Notes under the pieces: model-generated
Told to the model about the DNA's origin: nothing
The model's database searches: none
The model's input: only the letters and a program-made list of their open reading frames with translations
Program-made: the position numbers and the translations under genes
Shown: in pieces, positions 58,594 to 64,000 of the stretch
Numbering within the stretch: the first letter of the stretch is position 1
Layout of the letters: every line of letters starts with the position of its first letter
NCBI GenBank assembly: GCA_965205965.1
Contig: CBDBHT010000008.1
Location: 186,001-250,000, forward strand
Direction: 5' to 3'
Source of the DNA: Bin55 sp965205965
GTDB lineage: Bacteria > Pseudomonadota > Gammaproteobacteria > Pseudomonadales > Azotimanducaceae
DNA: 64,000 bases

Positions 58594-59059
58594 AGGATAT
58601 ACTTGAAGACATCGAATGATTGTAACGCTGATCGTGGCTTACGGTCTTAATCCCTTGGCGGTCGTTAACTATTGCCTTTTTGTCCTTGCAACTTGTAGAC
58701 CATCGCGTTTGTATCGGTGGGTAACTTGTGGCGGGACGGATAGTACTCCCTTATCCCGTGATACCCGAAATCGCAGGATATCTGTATTAACCCATTATAG
58801 GGTTGGTCCCACCGGTGGTTGTTCGCAAAATTGTAGCTAAAGTGAACGGAGTATAGGCGGTTAAAATTTGCATGCATTTGCCCTAATACCGCACCTTGAA
58901 TAACAAGTTGACGCAAAGGCCACATGAAACATACGAGAATACTTCGACCTTTTTAGGGAAATACGTCAAGATTCCTTCTGAAAACAAGTATCTTATTTGT
59001 GATGAAAATTAATAGGATTCAAGGGAACTTGTACTGAACTGATAGCGCAAGGAGAAATC
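58594..59059. other. Intergenic, no supported gene
   Basis: About 465 bp with only short open frames of unconvincing composition. Holds the promoter for the arginase-family gene; nothing specific recognised. Confidence 0.4.
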
Positions 59060-59119
59060 ATCAACAACCAGCCTCTTTCTGGTAACGATTCGCCGAGATT
59101 TGCTGCACCCTCAACATTT

Positions 59120-60001
59120 ATGCGATTGCCCACTGCCAGTGATCCGGCAACTATTGATGTCGGTTTTATCGGTGTTCCGTTCGATATCGGAACTTCAAAT
59201 CGGCCCGGAGCACGGCTAGCTCCGCGAGAAATCCGTGATGAGTCGAGAATGATCAGACCGTACAATATGGCTACTCGTGCGGCTCCTTTCGACTCCATGA
59301 ATATTGCGGACCTCGGTGACGTGGCCCTCAACACTTACAATCTAAGTCGTAGCATTGAGATTATTGAAACATACTACGACAATGTCATCTCAAACCACTG
59401 TATTCCACTTACGCTTGGCGGCGACCATACTATTACCCTTCCGATTCTTCGCGCCGAGACGAAAATGCATGGCACTCTAGCCCTCATTCACGTTGACGCT
59501 CACGCAGACTGTAACGATCAGATGTTTGGAGAACACATAACACACGGCACATGGATTCACCGAGCAGTAGACGAAGATCTCTTAGATTGCACCAGTGTAT
59601 TACAGGTTGGACTAAGGGGGTCCGGTTACTCAGCAACCGATTTTGATTGGCCTCGGCAGCAGGGATTTGAAGTCGTCACGGCGGAGGAATGTTGGTACCG
59701 CTCTTTGGAACCCCTTATGCGTCGGATACGATCAAAAATTGGAGATAGACCAACGTATATTACGTTAGATATCGATGGCATTGATCCGGCTTTTGCGCCT
59801 GGAACTGGAACTCCGGAAGTCGGCGGCTTAACTTCAACTCAAGCACTTGAAATTGTCAGAGGCTGCATTGGTCTGAATATCGTTGGAGGAGACTTAGTTG
59901 AAGTGTGTCCGCCGTTTGATTTCAGCCGGGCCACGTCGCTTCTCGCAGCAAACCTTTTATTCGAAATGTTATGCGTACTCCCCAATACTCAATACCGATA
60001 A
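59120..60001 (+). CDS. Agmatinase/guanidinobutyrase-family ureohydrolase
   Basis: A manganese ureohydrolase releasing urea from a guanidino compound. 293 residues from ATG 59120. Metal ligands are in TLGGDHTITLP, IHVDAHADCND and DIDGIDPAFAPGTGTPE. The opening IGVPFDIGTSNRPGARLAPR and MIRPYNMATRAAPFDS resemble guanidinobutyrases and guanidinopropionases more than E. coli SpeB. Conserved N-terminal text (NNQPLSGNDSPRFAAPSTF) lies in frame upstream from about 59060, after AAGGAG, but begins at ATC, not ATG. The next gene (6 bp on) is AruI-like, favouring 4-guanidinobutyrate as substrate. Confidence 0.85.
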   Translation: MRLPTASDPATIDVGFIGVPFDIGTSNRPGARLAPREIRDESRMIRPYNMATRAAPFDSMNIADLGDVALNTYNLSRSIEIIETYYDNVISNHCIPLTLGGDHTITLPILRAETKMHGTLALIHVDAHADCNDQMFGEHITHGTWIHRAVDEDLLDCTSVLQVGLRGSGYSATDFDWPRQQGFEVVTAEECWYRSLEPLMRRIRSKIGDRPTYITLDIDGIDPAFAPGTGTPEVGGLTSTQALEIVRGCIGLNIVGGDLVEVCPPFDFSRATSLLAANLLFEMLCVLPNTQYR

Positions 60002-60007
60002 AACCTT

Positions 60008-61606
60008 ATGAATGTTTGTGATCTTGTAGTTCTGGGATTACGTGAGCTGGGTTGCACTACTGCTTTTGGCATCCCGGGTATTCACAACCTTTTGATTTAT
60101 CAGGCACTCGAGTCTCATGGAATTGAAGTCATCGGAGCACGTCATGAGCAAGGTGCGGCATTTATGGCTGATGGGTATGCCCGCGCTTCGGACAAGCCTG
60201 CAATTTGTGTGACCATTGATGGCCCTGGTTTTCTTAACGCAGCTACGGGCATAGCCCAAGCTAAAGCAGACTCTGTGCCCATGGTGGTGCTTACTCCAGC
60301 ACCTCGCCTAAGCCACCAAGGGGCGGGTATAGGACGAGTTCATGAGTTAGACGACCAGTTGGCAGTTTCGCGTCAAATTTGCCGGTTGTCCGAACAGATA
60401 AAAGAAGCAGACGAAGTCTTTGGCATTTTAGAACGAATCCAGCGGCTTCTCGAGAGCGAACGACCTGGGCCTACGCACATTCAAATTCCCTTAGGTGTCA
60501 TGGATCGTGAAACCGAGCTAGATGCTTGGAAACCCAGAGAACATTTTTTAGTTCCTACGCCTAATTCATCAACCTTGCAACAGGCTTCAACGATACTAAA
60601 CGAATCGAAAACGCCAATAATTCTTTTAGGAGGTGGAGCACAAAAAGCCGAAAAAGAAGCTCGAAACATTGCTGAGTTACTGGATGCACCATGTGTTAAC
60701 ACGGTAAATGCAAAGGGAATCATTCCCAATGGACACCCTTTGCATGTTGGGGGTAGCCCATCTCTGAAATGTGTATTTGATGCACTCTGTTTGGCCGATG
60801 TAGTCCTGGCAATAGGTACAGAGGTCGGCGAAACCGATTTTAACTTCTTCTTACGTGACGAACCAATACGATGGCAAAAGACTATCCGCATTGATATCGA
60901 CACAGACCAGCTCCATCGCAATGTACATGCTGACATTGCCATACACTCCGATGCCGGAACGGCAATCCGCGCACTCCATATAGAACCGAGCACACGCAAT
61001 GGACATATACGTGCTCACGAGCTGAGGCAGGCAGTGTACGAAGAAACACAAAAATGGGATATTTGGCGTGAATTCTTAGATGTCATTAACTCGAATACGG
61101 ACGTTTTAGTGGGAGATTCTACCCAGCCAACTTATGAAGCATCGTGGCTATACGAGCCTGGAAAGCCGCGGTCTTACTTCCATTCCGTGACGGGATTCGG
61201 AACTTTAGGTTATGCCATGCCGGCAGCGTTTGGAGCAAAACTCGCATGCCCTGACGCTAAAGTCACAGTGCTCATCGGAGACGGTGGTATGCAGTTCTCG
61301 CTTAGCGAACTTCACGTTGGCGTTATAAACCGATTGGCAGTGCCGATTGTCATATGGAACAGTAACGGATATAAAGAAATAGAAAAAAGCATGCGTGCTC
61401 TCAACATGAGTACTGCTAGCACACAAATTGCTTCACCGGATTTCATTGCAATTGCCCAGGCAATGGGAGCACAAGCATCCTTGACTACCAATCTATATGA
61501 ATTAGGTAAGCAGATTGAACTAGCACACCAAGAACATGTACCTACCGTTATTGTCGCACAACCGTCAACGCTTAGTGAAAGCGAGCAAAAACGTTTGTTG
61601 GATTAG
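60008..61606 (+). CDS. Thiamine-diphosphate decarboxylase, AruI-like
   Basis: 532 residues of the acetolactate synthase/2-oxoacid decarboxylase family. Cofactor Glu47 in GARHEQGAAFMADGYAR; central domain TPIILLGGGAQKAEKEARNI; TPP motif IGDGGMQFSLSELHVG ending in IVIWNSNGYKEIEKSM. Its neighbour is a guanidinobutyrase-like gene. AruI (5-guanidino-2-oxopentanoate decarboxylase) of the arginine transaminase pathway acts just ahead of guanidinobutyrase, so that role fits. An acetolactate-synthase-like role on another 2-oxoacid cannot be excluded. No partner small subunit is present. The aldehyde dehydrogenase and transaminase of the route are not in this window. Confidence 0.78.
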   Translation: MNVCDLVVLGLRELGCTTAFGIPGIHNLLIYQALESHGIEVIGARHEQGAAFMADGYARASDKPAICVTIDGPGFLNAATGIAQAKADSVPMVVLTPAPRLSHQGAGIGRVHELDDQLAVSRQICRLSEQIKEADEVFGILERIQRLLESERPGPTHIQIPLGVMDRETELDAWKPREHFLVPTPNSSTLQQASTILNESKTPIILLGGGAQKAEKEARNIAELLDAPCVNTVNAKGIIPNGHPLHVGGSPSLKCVFDALCLADVVLAIGTEVGETDFNFFLRDEPIRWQKTIRIDIDTDQLHRNVHADIAIHSDAGTAIRALHIEPSTRNGHIRAHELRQAVYEETQKWDIWREFLDVINSNTDVLVGDSTQPTYEASWLYEPGKPRSYFHSVTGFGTLGYAMPAAFGAKLACPDAKVTVLIGDGGMQFSLSELHVGVINRLAVPIVIWNSNGYKEIEKSMRALNMSTASTQIASPDFIAIAQAMGAQASLTTNLYELGKQIELAHQEHVPTVIVAQPSTLSESEQKRLLD

Positions 61607-61646
61607 TACCCCATGTTTTCATGCTGTTTTGTATCGAGGATTTAGA

Positions 61647-62004
61647 CAGTAATTTCCCGTATAGCCCAAACTCCTCTATTAGTCTGGACTTTCAAGATTG
61701 GGTTTCGCGATAATGGAGGCAATATCGGTACCCGGCAGTATGCGCCGTAGAAAAAATTGGGTACATTTTTTAGGATGGATAGTTTATAAATAACTCAGAA
61801 TGGGAATTTATACTTCATAAATACGCATTTTACGTCATCCTTCCTACTAAAGAGCGTGCCTACGTTTCTGCGGCGCAGACTGCCAGAACCCATCTCAATG
61901 CACGACGAAATGCTGTGTGGAACGCCTGAAAACGCCGATTCCCCGTACCAAAACACGGAAAGACCGTCACCAAGTCTAAATTAAAACTATACGAGGAATT
62001 ACTA
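61647..62004. mobile_element. IS4-like element D relic (both ends, no transposase)
   Basis: Left end CAGTAATTTCCCGTATAGCC and right end read inward TAGTAATTCCTCGTATAG match element D; internal text next to each end also matches D (31512 and 33195 sides). The transposase region is deleted and MITE-like copy 3 sits inside. Divergence from D1 and D2 suggests an old insertion. A target duplication is not convincing. Confidence 0.75.
61735..61883. mobile_element. MITE-like element, copy 3
   Basis: 149 bp, ends GCAGTATGCGCCGTAGAAA and, inward from the right, GCAGTCTGCGCCGCAGAAA. Interior closely like copy 2. It lies inside the element D relic, so it moved after that relic formed, or the relic carried it. 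Confidence 0.82.
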
Positions 62005-62074
62005 CGGTTTAACAGAGTATGTAATACTATTGAATCGAAGCTACAGACAGCTCAAATCCATATATCTGGACATC

Positions 62075-62165
62075 TCTATCTACTCGAAGCAACCGGAGGT
62101 AGATAATCCCTATATCATTAAAAATCATATACTTATATCGAGCATGATTCGTTAAAACAGCAATA
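62075..62165 (+). repeat. 91-bp dispersed repeat, copy 2
   Basis: Matches 28161-28252 along the whole length with scattered substitutions. Confidence 0.7.
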
Positions 62166-62258
62166 AAATAGAAGTTGCCCATCTGCATACAGACAGATGA
62201 TGCGGTTCGTGAGACAGCATTTCGTCTGATTTAAGCTGTGCTTCGGCCCATTTTATCA

Positions 62259-62268
62259 CCTCCATGGG
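62259..62268. repeat. Target duplication of D2, left
   Basis: CCTCCATGGG, repeated exactly at 63949-63958. Confidence 0.92.
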
Positions 62269-63948
62269 CAGCAATTCCCCGTATAGTTTCATTTTGGGCT
62301 TGATGTCGGTCTTTTCATGTTTCGGTACGGGGAACCGACGTTTTCAGACGGTTTGCATGGCATGTCGTCGTGCGTTGGAACGGGTTCCGGGCATCGATAT
62401 GCAGGTCTCTTGACCGTCAGGGCGGCATGGGGCCTCGGGACGACGTCCCGATCCCTTCTTCATCGAGCAGCTGGAGAGGCGGTCGGCCGTCAGGACGTAT
62501 CGTAGGCGAGGTACGCGGTGTAGATCCCGAGGGCGTGGCCGTACAGTTCCTGCCAGTTGCGGAAGGCTACCGCACAGAAACTGCTGCGCAGACGTTCCCA
62601 CGTTGCGGTTCGGGTATAGCACTTGGCGAAGATTTGCTTCATGACGGGGCAGGCCATTTCCAGCAGCTGGTCGATCAGGAACGCCAGCAGCATCAGCGCA
62701 GCGAAAGTATCCGACAGGTGCTGGGTTCCGTGTCCGAAGTTGTGTTCCAGGTACTGGACGTTCTTCAGCGTGTTGAAGGTCTCGTTCTCGATCTTCCAGC
62801 GACTGCGAGCCGCGCGAGCCAGTTCGCTGGCGTTATGCGGATTGAGCGGCAGATCGGTGACCCAGGTGAACGCCCGCCGCGCATCCTCGCCGGAGCCACG
62901 CCGCTCCGAGCTCTGCAGCACCTGGACCTTCAGGTCGGGGTTCGCAGCATTCAGTTCCACCTCCGGCACCACGCGCAGCTGGCGATCCCGCTCCTGCCCT
63001 TCGGGCGAGGGATCTGCAAACCAGGGCGCATCGGAACGATCCAGCTGAGCCTGCAGATGCGGATGGTCGCCCGCCCGAGCCACCAGCAGAAAGCGCAGTC
63101 CATGCTCCTGCAGCAGCCGGATCTGGGGACCCTGCGAGAACAGCCCATCGGCAATCACGATCAGCTTCATGCGCCGATAAAGCGAAGCCAGGACCGGAAC
63201 TAGCCGGGCCCAGGCACCCCGCTCGCAGTCGTTCTTCGTCGAGCCATCCCCGTTGCAAACCGCTTCTATCGCCATCGGCAGCACCTGCCGCTGATCCGGA
63301 TGCACCATCACCGCACACAACTGCTGATGGGAGTACGTGGTCGAACCGTTGCGGTGCCGGGCCCGCAGACAGCACGGACCGTGAACCCGCTGGGAGGAAA
63401 AGGTGCCGGTACCATCCACGGCTACCAGATAATGACCGCGCCACGCCGACATCCGCTGCAGCACCTTGCCGCGCTGGGCGCGTTGCAGAACCTGTTGAAA
63501 CGCCCGCCGATACCGCACCGGCGAGATCGGATCCAGGCGACGGCGCAGGGTCGTGTCGCAGGGAACCTGCGCCAGACCGTACAGACGATGCAGATTCATC
63601 TCCACCACCGAGTGCCGCTGCCTCGTTAAATCAAACTGCAGCAGCGAAGCGTGCTTCTCCAGAAACACCGCCAGACCCGACATCAGACAGTCGCCGGTGG
63701 AAAACTTCCGCCCGCAAACCTTCTCAACGACCCCCTCAAATACTTCACGAACCACCCGCAGCAATCCGGGCTTGCTCACATCCTTGCGCAACTTCAATGC
63801 ACCCATCCTTGGATACCTCGTTTGTCTGGTAACTCTATATTAACCTATCATCCACCCTCAAACGATAAGCCTACGCTCTTATTATTGCGAAAGCCAATGC
63901 GCAAAGCCCATACCTATAGCGGGGTTGGGGCTATACGGGGAATTGCTG
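62269..63948 (-). mobile_element. IS4-family element D, copy 2 (intact)
   Basis: 1680 bp, inverted ends CAGCAATTCCCCGTATAG, perfect 10-bp target duplication CCTCCATGGG. The transposase frame is uninterrupted. IS4-family insertions typically duplicate 9-12 bp. Probably a recent insertion; it splits a plus-strand open stretch (reading SAHFITSMGRASHLDYVPRV when the element and one duplication are removed). Confidence 0.92.
62490..63806 (-). CDS. IS4-family transposase (element D2)
   Basis: 438 residues, complete. Start MGALKLRKDVSKPGLLRVV; N-terminal domain to about residue 90; first Asp in YLVAVDGTGTFSS (about 125), second in LIVIADGLFSQGPQ (about 215), and the Glu/Lys signature ARSRWKIENETFNTLKN (about 340). 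The region KNDCERGAWARLVPVLASLY between the Asps is shared with element E. Of all transposase genes in the window this is the only one without a stop, frameshift or truncation, so it is the likely source of transposase for D1 and perhaps the deleted relic at 61647. Confidence 0.92.
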   Translation of the reverse strand: MGALKLRKDVSKPGLLRVVREVFEGVVEKVCGRKFSTGDCLMSGLAVFLEKHASLLQFDLTRQRHSVVEMNLHRLYGLAQVPCDTTLRRRLDPISPVRYRRAFQQVLQRAQRGKVLQRMSAWRGHYLVAVDGTGTFSSQRVHGPCCLRARHRNGSTTYSHQQLCAVMVHPDQRQVLPMAIEAVCNGDGSTKNDCERGAWARLVPVLASLYRRMKLIVIADGLFSQGPQIRLLQEHGLRFLLVARAGDHPHLQAQLDRSDAPWFADPSPEGQERDRQLRVVPEVELNAANPDLKVQVLQSSERRGSGEDARRAFTWVTDLPLNPHNASELARAARSRWKIENETFNTLKNVQYLEHNFGHGTQHLSDTFAALMLLAFLIDQLLEMACPVMKQIFAKCYTRTATWERLRSSFCAVAFRNWQELYGHALGIYTAYLAYDTS

Positions 63949-64000
63949 CCTCCATGGGCAGGGCATCGCATTTGGATTATGTGCCGCGCGTGAGCAATTT

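Noticed and set aside
58616..58840. Small plus-strand open frame after the lipoprotein gene
   Set aside because: No ribosome-binding site, no family features, and text typical of random translation.
61637..62014. A 10-bp target duplication around the element D relic
   Set aside because: AGGATTTAGA and CGGTTTAACA match only partly; too weak to claim.
1..64000. CRISPR arrays
   Set aside because: No regularly spaced short direct repeats were seen; the only short tandem repeat is the 12-bp unit inside lexA.
1..64000. Prophage or integrative element
   Set aside because: No integrase, structural phage gene or conjugation gene was found, and tRNA-Glu has no adjacent direct repeat of its 3' end that I could see.

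Overview
The window looks like a piece of a gammaproteobacterial chromosome under heavy insertion-sequence (IS) attack. Evidence for the group is gene content and order: a long-form glyceraldehyde-3-phosphate dehydrogenase, mfd and a CsiV-type gene in the same neighbourhood, an order I recall from Pseudomonas; lexA next to topA; a fused aspartate kinase/diaminopimelate decarboxylase as known from Xanthomonas relatives; a gspEFGHIJKLM block; and ETF plus ETF-ubiquinone oxidoreductase. The IS elements are visibly GC-rich while most resident genes are AT-leaning. Decayed genes, nested elements and a decaying operon are what a host-restricted or recently bottlenecked lineage would show; that lifestyle is inference, and I cannot name the species.

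Layout. 1-8464: an IS graveyard (IS1380, IS50-like, IS4-like, IS1595, IS5, IS630 and ISNCY remnants), ending in a 5'-truncated DUF1285 gene whose stop codon carries a second IS630 (8847-10082). 10106-14631: ETF-QO (minus), etfB-etfA (plus), pyrB (minus). 15034-22590: a type II secretion block gspE to gspM. 23012-28518: an HNH endonuclease gene destroyed by an IS630/IS256/IS4 composite, a further IS630, an unrecognised broken gene and a short inverted-repeat element. 28519-33746: a three-level nest (IS4-like D1 inside IS4-like E inside ISNCY) sitting exactly in the stop codon of lysAC (33746-36376). 37139-42163: tRNA-Glu, a DUF815 ATPase, putP, a small membrane protein and gap. 42164-46721: a 2-oxoacid oxidoreductase operon with all three genes broken by point-scale lesions. 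46992-57307: mfd, csiV, mscS-like, lexA with an SOS box, topA and two small membrane-protein genes. 58219-61606: a small lipoprotein, a guanidinobutyrase/agmatinase-family gene and an AruI-like decarboxylase. 61607-64000: an IS4-like relic, the third copy of the short inverted-repeat element, and an intact IS4-like copy (D2) with a perfect 10-bp target duplication.

How the genes work together. ETF and ETF-QO pass electrons from flavin dehydrogenases to quinone. The Gsp genes encode the inner-membrane platform and pseudopilus of a type II secretion machine, but the outer-membrane secretin (gspD) and gspC are not here. The guanidinobutyrase-like and AruI-like genes fit two steps of arginine catabolism by the transaminase route. 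LysAC gives the first and last steps of lysine synthesis in one chain. No CRISPR array, prophage or clear new defence system was seen. The most unusual content is the mobile-element structure: four of four IS630 copies at CTAG, target duplications that date the nest layer by layer, and an approximately 150-bp MITE-like family.
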